From positions 62,001 through 126,000 of the forward strand of contig NZ_VOEJ01000001.1 in NCBI RefSeq assembly GCF_007846085.1: a DNA stretch of 64,000 nt. Reading direction: 5' to 3'. Position 1 is the first letter of the stretch; each line of letters starts with the position of its first letter. The position numbers and the translations under genes were made by a program. The DNA is from Mucilaginibacter pallidiroseus. GTDB taxonomy: Bacteria; Bacteroidota; Bacteroidia; Sphingobacteriales; Sphingobacteriaceae. Positions 49,863-59,038 of the stretch are shown here, in pieces. Under the pieces are notes generated by a model, which did no database searches, was not told where the DNA came from, and was given only the letters and a program-made list of their open reading frames with translations.

Positions 49863-51932
49863 CTACCTTTTAGATTGTACGATAAGCGATTTGTTACGCT
49901 TAAGGATATAATAATGTGAAAAGGTGTTTTTGATCATTTCAATGTGTTTGTTACTATTACTGCCATCAGTAATTATTGGCGTTTTGGTTTCCGGTATATA
50001 ACCGTTATCCGTTAAGTATATATAGTCGGATTTTAAATTTGGAGGTATTGACTCGATTTTGCTACTGCGGTTTAAAAGCAATATTTTTTTGTTACCGAAC
50101 TGTAGCAATTCCCCTCGTTTAATGAGATAAGGCAGGGTAATATTAGCAGCGGGCGTGTAAACTTTGTAATCGGCAATCTGCATACTGTCTAAACAGGGTT
50201 GAACCGAATATTTAAAGTTCTTGTCGGTAGGAGGCAAATTGCTGATCACAACGCCCCGGCGACCGTCTTTAAAAATGATGCCGATGTTTTTTCGCATATT
50301 CAAAAAAACGATGGATCGGTTATTATCTGCTTTATATTTATGATAACTGAAGCTTAAACTAAAAAACAACATGTAAATCAAGGCAGCCTTTAAAGGCCAT
50401 GATTTTTTACTGAAGGCAAGATAAAACAGCAGAACTACTACAGCAAAGAGTAATAAATATTCCGCGGCGGTGAGCCATAATCCCGAAACGCTCGCGAAAG
50501 ACGCGTGCTCAATAAAGCCGAGCGTTTTATTAGTAAATAAAATGCATTGCTCCAGCAGGAAGCCAAGTGCCTGTGATACCCATGCTATTTGAGGAAGCAG
50601 CAGCAGTAAAATTCCCGCATATAATATTACGGTTACAGGTATGGCTATTATAAGGTTGCTCAGCAAAAAGTAAACAGGAAATTGGTGAAAGTAATAAGCG
50701 CTTAACGGAAACGTAATTGCCGTAGCTGCCAAGGAAACCGAACAAGCCAGCCAGATGTTGCTGATCCACTTGTTATCAAACGAAAACCATTTATAAATAA
50801 TAGGTTGAAAGATCACCAAACCTGCAACTGCAAGGTAGGAGAGTTGGAAGCCTACATCATATAGCAGAAGGGGATCATACATAAGCAGTACAAAGGCCGA
50901 CACTGCCAGCAAATTTAAAGTGTTGATATAACGGGAGTACGTTTTGCCGGTAACAATAAGGCTAAGCATCAGGGCCGCACGGCAAGCCGCCGGCGACAAA
51001 CCTGTAAGCACAGCATACGCCCAGATGAGCAGTAGTATACATATTGCGCGTATTAACCTGCCATATTTAAACCTGTTTAAAAAGCCGAGCAGCCAGCTAA
51101 GCATTAAATAAATGATGGCTACGTGCCCGCCCGATACCGACAGGATATGAATAGTGCCCGTTTTTGAATAAGCCTGAAGTATGTCGTCGCTCAAGTCGGC
51201 TTTGTAGCCCAGTATCAATGTTGACGCTACGGCAACAGCATTTGTATCGCGTATGTTTGCCTGTAGCTTTTTTATCAGGACTTGCCGCATGTTCAGCGCC
51301 GCGGCAACAAGCTTGTTGCCTTTGGTTTGATTGAGCAACGCGTACTGACCGGGGTAAAGAAATATTTGACAGTAGATATTTTTGTTGGCCAGGTAGCGCT
51401 TATAATTAAATTCGCCGGGGTTGTATGGTGGTGCGGGTGTGGAATAGTTGGCGGCAAAAACCAATTGCTGCCCGTATGTAAGGTTATGCGCCTTTGCGTC
51501 TTTAATGCTTACCAACAAGTTGCCGTTGGCTTCGCTTAGCCTATTGCCCTTTTTCGTTCCGGTAACATTTAATGTAAAACGCGTTATATCGTTTTTGGTC
51601 TGCGGTTCGCTGTTGATATAGCCCAAAATTAATTGCGGTTGCTGCTTAGAAAAATGAATATTACTGTTCAACTCATTGTTTTGAACGGCAACGGTGCAAC
51701 CCAATGCTAAAAGGGAAAGGTTTATTAACAGGCCGCCAATCCAACTGGCTTTATAAAGGCCAAAGCGGTTGTATTTAACATTAAAAAGGAAGAACAGGAT
51801 TGTAAGCCCTGCAAAAATAGCACCCGGGTATATAACATTGATGCCGGCAAAATTTACGCCGATAATAATCCCGGCAATAAAGGGAAGTAACAGTATAACA
51901 ACAGGAATTTCGCCTTTGTGATTGGCCAGCAT
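49863..51932 (-). CDS. ComEC/Rec2-family DNA-uptake channel, without an intact hydrolase domain
   Basis: The 689-residue membrane protein starts with membrane helices and a DUF4131 region (GYINSEPQTKNDITRFTLNV) and continues with the Competence domain: AVASTLILGYKADLSDDILQA, SGGHVAIIYLMLSWLLG and TGLSPAACRAALMLSLI. It would carry single-stranded DNA across the inner membrane in transformation. The C-terminal 110 residues correspond in position to the metallo-beta-lactamase domain of longer ComEC but lack HxHxDH, so this domain is degenerate or absent. Confidence 0.9.
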   Translation of the reverse strand: MLANHKGEIPVVILLLPFIAGIIIGVNFAGINVIYPGAIFAGLTILFFLFNVKYNRFGLYKASWIGGLLINLSLLALGCTVAVQNNELNSNIHFSKQQPQLILGYINSEPQTKNDITRFTLNVTGTKKGNRLSEANGNLLVSIKDAKAHNLTYGQQLVFAANYSTPAPPYNPGEFNYKRYLANKNIYCQIFLYPGQYALLNQTKGNKLVAAALNMRQVLIKKLQANIRDTNAVAVASTLILGYKADLSDDILQAYSKTGTIHILSVSGGHVAIIYLMLSWLLGFLNRFKYGRLIRAICILLLIWAYAVLTGLSPAACRAALMLSLIVTGKTYSRYINTLNLLAVSAFVLLMYDPLLLYDVGFQLSYLAVAGLVIFQPIIYKWFSFDNKWISNIWLACSVSLAATAITFPLSAYYFHQFPVYFLLSNLIIAIPVTVILYAGILLLLLPQIAWVSQALGFLLEQCILFTNKTLGFIEHASFASVSGLWLTAAEYLLLFAVVVLLFYLAFSKKSWPLKAALIYMLFFSLSFSYHKYKADNNRSIVFLNMRKNIGIIFKDGRRGVVISNLPPTDKNFKYSVQPCLDSMQIADYKVYTPAANITLPYLIKRGELLQFGNKKILLLNRSSKIESIPPNLKSDYIYLTDNGYIPETKTPIITDGSNSNKHIEMIKNTFSHYYILKRNKSLIVQSKR

Positions 51933-51982
51933 TTTCGCTTGTGATGGTTTCAGCGAAATAAAAGTAGCAGTAAAATCCGGTA

Positions 51983-52318
51983 TTACAACTCGTCGCGCAC
52001 TTCCAGCAGGAATTTTTTCAGGTTCAGCAGCGAATCAATAACGCGTTGATTATCCTTAGCGTCGCCCATGTTGCTTTTTAAATAGTCTTTAGCGCCTTGC
52101 AGGGTATAACCTTTATCACGTATCAGGTGAAAAATGATCTTGAAATTTTCCAGATCTTCCGCTGTGAAATAACGGTTACCTTTTTTGTTCTTTTTAGGCT
52201 GCAGTACGTCAAACTCCTTCTCGTAAAAACGTATCAGCGATTGGTTCACATCAAACATGGCCGATACCTCGCCCATGGTGTAGTACATTTTACTGATCTC
52301 GCGTTCTTTGTAAGGCAT
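51983..52318 (-). CDS. MerR-family transcriptional regulator
   Basis: A 111-residue MerR regulator: MYYTMGEVSAMFDVNQSLIRFYEKEF is the winged helix-turn-helix (given here across residues about 11-36) and KNKKGNRYFTAEDLENFKII the second wing, followed by a dimerisation helix ending KKFLLEVRDEL. There is no ligand domain or cysteine, so the signal is unknown. ATG at 52318 is preferred over TTG at 52324 since a -7 element overlaps the latter. It is 50 bases upstream of comEC on the same strand and may be co-transcribed with it. Confidence 0.9.
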   Translation of the reverse strand: MPYKEREISKMYYTMGEVSAMFDVNQSLIRFYEKEFDVLQPKKNKKGNRYFTAEDLENFKIIFHLIRDKGYTLQGAKDYLKSNMGDAKDNQRVIDSLLNLKKFLLEVRDEL

Positions 52319-52321
52319 ATG

Positions 52322-52329
52322 CAAATGTA
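52322..52329 (-). promoter_or_regulatory. Candidate -7 element for the MerR-type gene (leaderless candidate)
   Basis: Minus-strand TACATTTG is an exact TAnnTTTG match that ends only 3 bases before the ATG at 52318, so the transcript would start at or near the start codon. Confidence 0.45.
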
Positions 52330-52411
52330 AGGGTATATTCTGAATTATTAAATGATAGGGGCAGGGTACAAATTAAATTATCCATCAAGTGTATTATAGT
52401 ATATTAATGAA

Positions 52412-52500
52412 TGTCATTGCGAGCGATAGCGTGGCAATCCCTCCGTTAATCGACATGCGGGCGATAAGATTGCCACATCGCTACGCTCTTCGCAATGACA
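52412..52500. repeat. REP-like palindromic intergenic element, copy 2
   Basis: The left arm at 52412-52439 begins TGTCATTGCGAGCG and the right arm at 52468-52500 ends CTTCGCAATGACA; arms meet in GCAATC/GATTGC. The loop has ATCGACATGC as in copy 1 (15045-15129). Arms share TCATTGCGA and GCAATC with copy 1. It lies in the 360-base gap between the MerR gene and alaS, which otherwise has nothing recognised. Confidence 0.82.
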
Positions 52501-52671
52501 TAATTGTTTGAACCCGGGATTTAAGAATTATGAATTAGCGTAGTAAGATTTTATACATAGTATACTAGTGATGTAACTAAGCACTCGATATGCCAAAATT
52601 CCAGTTTTAAGGCTGCCCAAACAATTCTCACAAATCACAAATTCTATAAATTTAGGTTTGCAACAAATTTT

Positions 52672-52679
52672 TACCTTTG
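52672..52679 (+). promoter_or_regulatory. Candidate -7 element for alaS (leaderless candidate)
   Basis: TACCTTTG is an exact TAnnTTTG match ending 7 bases before the ATG at 52687, which predicts a transcript that begins at about the start codon. Confidence 0.5.
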
Positions 52680-52686
52680 AACCATT

Positions 52687-55473
52687 ATGACAGCTACCGA
52701 GATACGTAAGGCTTTCCTTGATTTTTTTGCATCTAAAGGGCACGTAATTGTACCCAGCGCACCAATTGTAGTAAAAAACGACCCAACCCTGATGTTTACC
52801 AACGCGGGGATGAATCAGTTTAAAGATATATTTTTAGGCGAGGCACCTGCCAAAGCCCCACGTGTAACAGATACTCAACGCTGCCTGCGCGTAAGCGGCA
52901 AGCATAACGATTTGGAAGAAGTAGGTGTTGACACCTATCATCATACTATGTTCGAGATGCTGGGTAACTGGAGCTTTGGCGACTATTTTAAAAAAGAAGC
53001 CATTGCCTGGAGCTGGGAGTTGTTAACTGAAGTTTATAAACTTGATAAGGACCGCTTGTACGTTACCTATTTTGAAGGCGACGGCAAGGAAGGCCTTGAA
53101 AAAGATACAGAGACTTTCGACTTGTGGAAACAGTATGTACACGAGAGCCATATTTTGCCGGGCAATAAAAAAGATAACTTTTGGGAAATGGGCGAAACCG
53201 GCCCGTGCGGCCCTTGCTCGGAAATCCATTTTGATAGCCGCCCGGATAGCGAACGTGCCCAGGTTGACGGAGCTACTTTAGTAAATGCTGATCACGATCA
53301 GGTTATCGAGATATGGAACAACGTATTCATGCAATTTAACCGATTAAAGGATACGTCCTTACAGCCACTACCGGCAAAGCATGTTGATACAGGCATGGGC
53401 TTTGAACGTTTGGTGCGTGTACTACAACGTAAAACTTCAAACTACGATACAGATATTTTTCAGCCGATTATTCAGTTTATTGCTGAGAAAAGCGGCAAAA
53501 CTTATAACAGGGCTGCAAAGCCCGGCGATGCCGATTGGGCCGACGCAGTAGCTATGCGCGTATTAGCCGATCATATCCGTGCCATTAGCTTTGCTATATC
53601 CGACGGGCAGTTGCCTGCCAGCAACAAGGCAGGCTATGTTATCCGCCGTATTTTGCGCCGAGCAGTACGTTACAGCTACCAAACACTTGGTTTTAAAGAG
53701 TCATTCTTTAATGAACTGGTGCCATTACTGGCAGAGCAGTTTAAGGGAGTCTTTGATGAGCTTTGGAACCAAAGGGATTTTGTTCAGAAAGTGATTTTGG
53801 AAGAAGAGATCTCTTTTCTAAGAACTTTGGACAAAGGACTTAATAAAATTCATAACTATATTCTAGATCAGGATCCTGTGAAAATGGTTATGTTGGAATA
53901 CCTTGATAAAAGTAATAAAACTGCTTTAAAAGATGACTTATCAATTGAAGCCGTTAGAAGATATATGGTTGATAATCCGAATGAAGTAAAGTTGGGAATG
54001 AAAGACTTATATGAAAATGTAAATCTTGAAATCGATGGCAAAACTGCATTCGAGTTATATGATACAAGCGGATTTCCTATTGATCTTACTAACCTAATTT
54101 CATCAGAATTTGGGTTTTCTGTAGACGAGTCAGGATTTAATATTTTACTGCAGGAACAGAAAAACCGCTCCCGTGCAGCTACCGCGGTTGATACTGGCGA
54201 CTGGATTTTGTTAAAAGAAGATGATGCTGTTGAGTTTACCGGTTACGACGAAACAGAAACCATTGCTCACATTATAAAATACCGCAAAGTTACCGCTAAG
54301 GGTAAAGAGCAATACCAGATAGTATTGGATAAAACACCTTTCTACGCTGAGAGCGGCGGCCAGGTGGGCGACAAAGGTGAATTGGTTTTCCCTAATGGCG
54401 ATATCATCGAGGTGACAGATACCAAAAAGGAGAACGGGCTAATTGTTCACTTTACAGATAAACTGCCGTCAACGCCCGAGGATGCTTTAACTGCCATTGT
54501 TGATGCAGGCAGGCGCAACAGTACCAATAACAATCATAGCGCAACACATTTGCTGCATGCTGCCATGAAGCAGGTTTTAGGTACGCACGTAAACCAAAAA
54601 GGCTCTTTAGTAAACAGCGATTACCTTCGGTTCGACTTTTCGCATTTTGCGAAGGTTACGGATGATGAGCTGGCACAAATCGAAGCCATCGTTAATGAAA
54701 AGATCCGCGAGAACATCTATCTACAGGAAGAGCGTAACGTGCCATACCAGCAAGCCATTAGCAGCGGCGTAACCGCTTTATTTGGCGAAAAGTATGGCGA
54801 CTACGTTCGCGTAATTACATTTGATGCTGCCTTCAGTAAAGAGCTTTGCGGCGGTACACACGTTAAAGCTACAGGCCAAATCGGTTACTTTAAAATAGTA
54901 TCAGAAAGTGCCGTTGCAGCGGGTGTTCGCCGTATTGAGGCAATCACCGGTATTGCGGCAGAAAATTTCATCAATGAGCAAACTAAACTTGTGCAGCAGG
55001 TTAAAGAGTTGTTGAAAAACCCGAAAGACGTTGCCAAAAGCATCGAAAACTTACTGGAAGAAAACAACAAGCTTAAAAAGGAGATTGAGAAATCAATCCT
55101 CGAAAAATCATCGGGTTTAAAAGATGATCTGGCAAAAAAAGTTGAAGAAGTGAACGGTGTTAATTTTATAGCGCAAAGGGTAGAGTTGCCCAATGCCGAT
55201 GCTATCAAAAACCTGGCTTATCAGTTAAAGGATATTGTACCTAATTTGTACCTGGTGTTAGCTGCCGATATAAACGGCAAGCCAAATATCACGGTTATGA
55301 TAGCCGAGAACCTGGTTAAAGAAAAAGGATTGCACGCAGGCAATATTATAAAGGAGCTTGCCAAAGAAGTTAAAGGTGGTGGCGGTGGCCAGCCGTTTTA
55401 TGCAACTGCTGGTGGCAGCGATGTAAGCGGGATTAACAACGCTTTAGCGAAGGCAAAAACCTTTTTAGGATAA
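52687..55473 (+). CDS. alaS: Alanine--tRNA ligase with an AT-rich insertion
   Basis: The 928-residue enzyme has class II motifs (FTNAGMNQFKDIFLG; FERLVRVLQRK), the editing site HSATH (His617, His621) with CGGTH (Cys721, His725) and the C-terminal Gly-rich C-Ala domain (GGGGGQPFYATAGG). It charges tRNA-Ala and clears mischarged serine. It is about 50 residues longer than usual: codons about 393-448 (53864-54030) are an extra segment between the aminoacylation and the ELYDTSGFPIDLT regions. The surrounding 300 bases are only about 31% G+C by hand count against about 45-53% nearby, which suggests a mosaic gene. All catalytic motifs are intact. Confidence 0.96.
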   Translation: MTATEIRKAFLDFFASKGHVIVPSAPIVVKNDPTLMFTNAGMNQFKDIFLGEAPAKAPRVTDTQRCLRVSGKHNDLEEVGVDTYHHTMFEMLGNWSFGDYFKKEAIAWSWELLTEVYKLDKDRLYVTYFEGDGKEGLEKDTETFDLWKQYVHESHILPGNKKDNFWEMGETGPCGPCSEIHFDSRPDSERAQVDGATLVNADHDQVIEIWNNVFMQFNRLKDTSLQPLPAKHVDTGMGFERLVRVLQRKTSNYDTDIFQPIIQFIAEKSGKTYNRAAKPGDADWADAVAMRVLADHIRAISFAISDGQLPASNKAGYVIRRILRRAVRYSYQTLGFKESFFNELVPLLAEQFKGVFDELWNQRDFVQKVILEEEISFLRTLDKGLNKIHNYILDQDPVKMVMLEYLDKSNKTALKDDLSIEAVRRYMVDNPNEVKLGMKDLYENVNLEIDGKTAFELYDTSGFPIDLTNLISSEFGFSVDESGFNILLQEQKNRSRAATAVDTGDWILLKEDDAVEFTGYDETETIAHIIKYRKVTAKGKEQYQIVLDKTPFYAESGGQVGDKGELVFPNGDIIEVTDTKKENGLIVHFTDKLPSTPEDALTAIVDAGRRNSTNNNHSATHLLHAAMKQVLGTHVNQKGSLVNSDYLRFDFSHFAKVTDDELAQIEAIVNEKIRENIYLQEERNVPYQQAISSGVTALFGEKYGDYVRVITFDAAFSKELCGGTHVKATGQIGYFKIVSESAVAAGVRRIEAITGIAAENFINEQTKLVQQVKELLKNPKDVAKSIENLLEENNKLKKEIEKSILEKSSGLKDDLAKKVEEVNGVNFIAQRVELPNADAIKNLAYQLKDIVPNLYLVLAADINGKPNITVMIAENLVKEKGLHAGNIIKELAKEVKGGGGGQPFYATAGGSDVSGINNALAKAKTFLG

Positions 55474-55490
55474 TCAAATCACTCAAGTAA

Positions 55491-55525
55491 TAAAAATGCC
55501 GCTCAGAATTTGAGCGGCATTTTTA
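55491..55525 (+). terminator. Intrinsic terminator after alaS
   Basis: TAAAAATGCCGCTCA pairs with TGAGCGGCATTTTTA across a 5-base loop GAATT; T residues follow on both strands. Confidence 0.93.
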
Positions 55526-55586
55526 TTTTACAATTTATATTTCCGCTTACCAAATTGAAGCTTGGTACGCAGTTACATCAGATTAT

Positions 55587-56141
55587 TTAGTGCTTGCCAT
55601 GACCGTGGCCGCCACCATGACCTGGTCCGCCGTGTCCATAACTAGGTCCACCCGGTCCGCGACCAGGTCCGCCTGGTCCACGACCACCCGGGCCTTTAAA
55701 ATGTGCAGGGCCTCTGCCCGGGCCGTGATCCTTGTAAACATTAACACGTTTTGCCGTACGGAAAGAGTTGCCTCTTATAATAGTATTGCGGCCAAGCCCT
55801 TTGTAACGGCCATAAGCGGCGCGATCGGTACTAAAATATCTGTAGGCACGGGGGCGGTTAACCGCAACCATGTAACCACGATCCAGCCGGTAATCACTGT
55901 AACGCGGGGGCAGCGTATTGCGAAACACCCATTGGCCACCATCCAGGTAAACAAACTGGCGGCGGGGGGCATAGTAATAACTTTCTACATCCGGTAGGTA
56001 ATAATAATCTACCGCCGAATATTCGGCAGGCGGCGCCCAGTTGCCTATATTAATATTAAGGCTTACCTGTGCCTTTGCCTGGCTGGTTGTTAATGCAAGC
56101 ATTGAACAGCCTGCAAACAATGTTAAAAGCGCTTTCTTCAT
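55587..56141 (-). CDS. Exported Gly/Pro/His-rich protein of unknown function
   Basis: A 184-residue protein with signal peptide MKKALLTLFAGCSMLALTTS. The mature protein has a Tyr-rich region (VDYYYLPDVESYYYAPRRQF), a VYLDGGQWVFRNTLP motif seen in similar Bacteroidota proteins, and a long tail rich in GPGG repeats that ends in alternating Gly and His (GHGGGHGHGKH). The tail is disordered and may bind metal ions. I do not recognise a named family beyond this general type. An upstream start at 56183 is rejected because it would disrupt the signal peptide. Confidence 0.75.
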   Translation of the reverse strand: MKKALLTLFAGCSMLALTTSQAKAQVSLNINIGNWAPPAEYSAVDYYYLPDVESYYYAPRRQFVYLDGGQWVFRNTLPPRYSDYRLDRGYMVAVNRPRAYRYFSTDRAAYGRYKGLGRNTIIRGNSFRTAKRVNVYKDHGPGRGPAHFKGPGGRGPGGPGRGPGGPSYGHGGPGHGGGHGHGKH

Positions 56142-56337
56142 AAGTATCTTCAAATGAATTGTGATGTTTAGAATAGCAGACAATAAATAAATAGAAAAGT
56201 TTAAAATTTTGATACAACTTACCCGATTGGGGGCATGCCAACTGTAGTGCTTTTGTGATTATTATATGGCAGATATATAATTAACATTATATTTGACAGG
56301 TTACATCAAAGCTGAAAAGCAGCTGAAATAATAAAGT

Positions 56338-57807
56338 ATGACAGTTCTGAAAGGCGGCATTAGTGATAAGTATGAGTTGGTTGTAGGGTTAGAAGTTCAC
56401 GCGCAATTATCCACTTTAAGCAAAGCATTTTCATCAGATTCGGCAGCCTTTGGTGCCGAACCAAATCATAACGTGAGCCCCGTATCATTAGGGCATCCCG
56501 GTACTTTGCCGCGAATAAATAAACGCATGGTTGAGTATGCCATTAAAATGGGTTTGGCCTGCAATTGTGCTATCAACATGAATAACGTTTTTGCACGTAA
56601 AAATTACTTCTACGCCGATTTGCCCAAGGGTTTCCAAACCACGCAAGATCAGCAGCCTATTTGCCTTGGCGGTGCGGTAACCGTAAAATTAGCTAACGGT
56701 ACTACAAAGGATATTGCCATACATCATATCCATATGGAAGATGATGCGGGTAAAAGTTCGCACGATCAGCATGACCAATACTCTTTGATCGACCTTAACC
56801 GGGCAGGAGTGCCTTTGCTTGAAATCGTTTCTCAGCCGGATCTGCGCAGCGCCGAAGAAGCCGGCCAGTTTTTAACCGAGTTGCGCCGCTTGCTGCGTTA
56901 CTTGGAGATATGTGATGGGAACATGGAAGAAGGTAGCATGCGTTGCGATGCCAATATATCTGTAAGGTTGCATGGCGCTACCGAGTATGGCAACCGCTGC
57001 GAAGTAAAAAATCTAAACTCTATCCGTAACGTACAGCGTGCAATTGAGCATGAGTTTGCCAGGCAGATAAGCGTTATTGAAGCTGGTGGGCATATCGACC
57101 AGAATACCCTCAACTTTGATGCTAATACAGGCGAAACATCTGTACTGAGATCTAAAGAAATGGCCAATGATTACCGCTATTTCCCCGAGCCCGATCTATT
57201 GCCTATAAAAATCACTGATGAGCAGCTTAAACAGATCCGCGAAGCGATGCCTGCGTTGCCAAACGAGCTATTTGAAAAGTACGTATCGAAACTCGGCTTG
57301 TCCGACTATGATGCGGGCGTAATAACTGCCGAGAAAGAAACCGCTGTTTACTTTGAAGAGCTAATAAAACATACCGATAATTATAAGTCTGCGGCAAACT
57401 GGATGATGGGCGCTGTTAGGTCATACCTTAACGATCATCATCTGCACATAGCAGACATCGCTATCACTCCGGTTAACCTTGCCGGGCTCATTAAACTTGT
57501 TGATGATGGTAAGGTAAACAACACCGTTGCATCCCACAAGTTGTTCCCGCTGATGCTAAAGGACGGTAGTAAAACAGCTGCTGAACTTGCAAAGGAATTC
57601 AATTTAATTATTGAAGATAACGGAGATGAGCTTGATGGATTTATTCAAGCGGCTTTAGCTAAGTTTCCTGATAAAGTTACAGAATACCAAAAAGGTAAAA
57701 AGGGCGTTTTAGGCTTGTTTATGGGCGAGATAATGAAGTTATCTAAGGGTAAGATCGACCCAAAAAAAACCAATCAATTATTAATTAAAGCATTAGAATC
57801 TAAATAA
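56338..57807 (+). CDS. gatB: Asp-tRNA(Asn)/Glu-tRNA(Gln) amidotransferase subunit B
   Basis: The 489-residue protein opens YELVVGLEVHAQLSTLSKAF and has the GatB blocks NKRMVEYAIKMGLACNC, NYFYADLPKGFQTTQDQQP, HIHMEDDAGKSSH, SLIDLNRAGVPLLEIVS and the MRCDANISVRLHG strand, then the C-terminal YqeY-like helical region ending FMGEIMKLSKGKIDPKKTNQ. It is the kinase-transamidase subunit of GatCAB, which converts Glu-tRNA(Gln) to Gln-tRNA(Gln). gatA and gatC are not nearby. The TlpA-like gene begins at the very next base after its stop. Confidence 0.95.
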   Translation: MTVLKGGISDKYELVVGLEVHAQLSTLSKAFSSDSAAFGAEPNHNVSPVSLGHPGTLPRINKRMVEYAIKMGLACNCAINMNNVFARKNYFYADLPKGFQTTQDQQPICLGGAVTVKLANGTTKDIAIHHIHMEDDAGKSSHDQHDQYSLIDLNRAGVPLLEIVSQPDLRSAEEAGQFLTELRRLLRYLEICDGNMEEGSMRCDANISVRLHGATEYGNRCEVKNLNSIRNVQRAIEHEFARQISVIEAGGHIDQNTLNFDANTGETSVLRSKEMANDYRYFPEPDLLPIKITDEQLKQIREAMPALPNELFEKYVSKLGLSDYDAGVITAEKETAVYFEELIKHTDNYKSAANWMMGAVRSYLNDHHLHIADIAITPVNLAGLIKLVDDGKVNNTVASHKLFPLMLKDGSKTAAELAKEFNLIIEDNGDELDGFIQAALAKFPDKVTEYQKGKKGVLGLFMGEIMKLSKGKIDPKKTNQLLIKALESK

Positions 57808-58932
57808 ATGAAAATCCGCGTAGGTTTATTGGCCGTTGCTGCAACCGCCCTTTTTGCCGTATCATGTAAAGACAGTACCTCCTTCCAAATTTCGGGAAAT
57901 GTGGCCAACCCGGCGGCTAACTCAAAAGTTTACCTAATTGTTGCTGATAGCACCGAGGTGCGCGTTATAGACTCGGCTGAATTAAAAGCAGGCAACTTTG
58001 AGTTTAAACATAACGCGCCTTATGCCAACTTGTATAAATTGCAAATTGGAAAGCAGGATGGCGAAAATATATTCGATTTCATTGCTCAAAACGGTGATAA
58101 GCTAACTTTTAGTACCGACCTGGCCGACTCTGCCCACAGCTACAAATTATCTGGAAGTGATAACGCCGAAAAAATCCAGGAGTTTAATAAGATAAGCAAT
58201 GTATACAGCCAGAAAAACATGAAGCTTTCTGAAGACTACATGAAAAAATCGGCTGCATTAGGTAAAGAGTCCGACTCGTTACTAAATGTGTACCGCCCGG
58301 TATTTATGAAAAACATTGCCGACGCCAGCCAAGCTACTTTAAAGTTTGTAAACGAGAACAAAAATTCGCTGGCAAGTTTTTTCGCCATGACTTCGCTTGA
58401 TGCCGTTAAGTATGAGAAAGAGTTGGTTGCCTATGCAGATGAAGTTAAAGACAAATTTCAGGATAACCCTGCAGTTCGAAACTTTGTTAAACAAATGGAA
58501 ATTGTGAAGCCTGTATCAATAGGGCACAAGGCACCGGAGTTTACCATGAAAAGTATAGATGGCAAGGATGTGAAGCTGAGCGACTATAAAGGCAAATATG
58601 TAATGATTGATTTTTGGGCATCATGGTGCGTACCGTGCCGCCATGAAAATCCAAACGTGGTAAAGCAATACAACCTATATAAAGACAAAGGGTTTAACGT
58701 TTTAGGCGTATCCTTAGATACTGAGAAAAAAGATTGGCGGGCCGCTGTAAAGGCTGATGGGCTTAGTTGGACGCATGTGTCTGAACTGCAGCGATTTGAC
58801 GGCCCTACCGAGCGCCTTTATCGTATAGATGCCATCCCATCAAACTACATTATTGATCCGCAGGGAACCATTGTAGCCAAGAATATAACCGGTAACGATC
58901 TTGAACAATTTTTAAAGACAACATTTAAATAG
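57808..58932 (+). CDS. TlpA/AhpC-family thioredoxin-like lipoprotein with DUF4369
   Basis: The 374-residue protein has a lipoprotein signal (LLAVAATALFAVSC, lipid Cys20), a DUF4369 domain at about 22-120 (FQISGNVANPAANSKVYLIV), a helical linker, and a thioredoxin-fold domain from about 235 with the redox pair Cys274-Cys277 (WASWCVPCRHENP) and cis-Pro region. It is a periplasm- or outer-leaflet-facing disulphide reductase or isomerase helper, typical of Bacteroidota. It is translated directly after gatB with no gap, an operon pairing without an obvious functional link. Confidence 0.92.
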   Translation: MKIRVGLLAVAATALFAVSCKDSTSFQISGNVANPAANSKVYLIVADSTEVRVIDSAELKAGNFEFKHNAPYANLYKLQIGKQDGENIFDFIAQNGDKLTFSTDLADSAHSYKLSGSDNAEKIQEFNKISNVYSQKNMKLSEDYMKKSAALGKESDSLLNVYRPVFMKNIADASQATLKFVNENKNSLASFFAMTSLDAVKYEKELVAYADEVKDKFQDNPAVRNFVKQMEIVKPVSIGHKAPEFTMKSIDGKDVKLSDYKGKYVMIDFWASWCVPCRHENPNVVKQYNLYKDKGFNVLGVSLDTEKKDWRAAVKADGLSWTHVSELQRFDGPTERLYRIDAIPSNYIIDPQGTIVAKNITGNDLEQFLKTTFK

Positions 58933-59038
58933 CCTGAACGCAAGGTTAACTTTTCGTTATACTTAACAATTATTTAATATTAAGTTGACCATTTGCTTGT
59001 ATTAAGGTTATACATTTATCCCAAATAAAGATCTTTAC

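Noticed and set aside
55597..55690. Repetitive DNA in the Gly/Pro-rich tail of the 55587-56141 gene as a separate repeat element
   Set aside because: The repetition follows from the GPGG protein repeats and needs no separate explanation.
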